From Lachnospiraceae bacterium (lineage in GTDB: Bacteria > Bacillota_A > Clostridia > Lachnospirales > Lachnospiraceae), in NCBI GenBank assembly GCA_017430765.1, contig JAFRMI010000034.1, forward strand, positions 1 through 15,432: a stretch of DNA of 15,432 nucleotides. Reading direction: 5' to 3'. Below are positions 15,348 to 15,432 of this stretch, piece after piece (the first letter of the stretch is position 1; every line of letters starts with the position of its first letter). The notes under the pieces were generated by a model. That model worked only from the letters and a program-made list of their open reading frames with translations. It was not told the DNA's origin and searched no databases. Position numbers and translations under genes: made by a program.

Positions 15348-15432
15348 TTTTTCACCGCTTCTCCTGTATCCTATTCTCAGAAGAACAATTTGTCTGAAGT
15401 CAGTTCCTGTGAAGTCCTTCAACCAGTGCAGA

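Overview
The window looks like core chromosome of a moderately high-GC Firmicute. Class Clostridia, probably Lachnospiraceae, is an inference from protein style, a T-box leader, strong AGGAGG-type ribosome binding sites and a Firmicute-like 6S RNA. There is no phage, insertion sequence, plasmid or CRISPR array. All protein genes but one lie on the minus strand.

Layout from left to right: pheT (17-2437) and pheS (2574-3602), the two subunits of phenylalanyl-tRNA synthetase; a YihY/BrkB-type membrane protein with a long charged tail (3705-4844); aldose 1-epimerase (5025-6074); a 600-bp interval holding two candidate galM promoters, a tandem 37-bp repeat and a probable 6S RNA gene with a near-consensus promoter (6444-6658); an HD-domain dGTP triphosphohydrolase (6681-8078); threonine synthase (8234-9721). 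A divergent promoter region follows. A tryptophan-type T-box leader (about 9966-10331) then controls a plus-strand TrpB2-type tryptophan synthase beta chain (10501-11877). Beyond its terminator are a small four-helix membrane protein (12062-12436), a broken secreted-type class 3 lipase gene (12485-about 14100) and an alpha/beta hydrolase (14261-15088).

Amino-acid supply and use dominate: Phe-tRNA charging, Thr synthesis, and Trp synthesis that the sequence itself ties to uncharged tRNA-Trp. Other genes serve dNTP pool control, sugar anomer conversion and global transcription control (6S).

The most interesting non-coding content is: (1) the UGG-specifier T-box on a lone TrpB2; (2) the 6S RNA whose 3' edge abuts a tandem duplication that recreates part of its closing stem; (3) three REPIN-like elements, each a pair of inverted stem-loops. 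They fall in two sequence families sharing a GGGAC-G-TTC core. Two of the three sit directly between a gene's ribosome binding site and its upstream region. No clearly new multi-gene system is visible.
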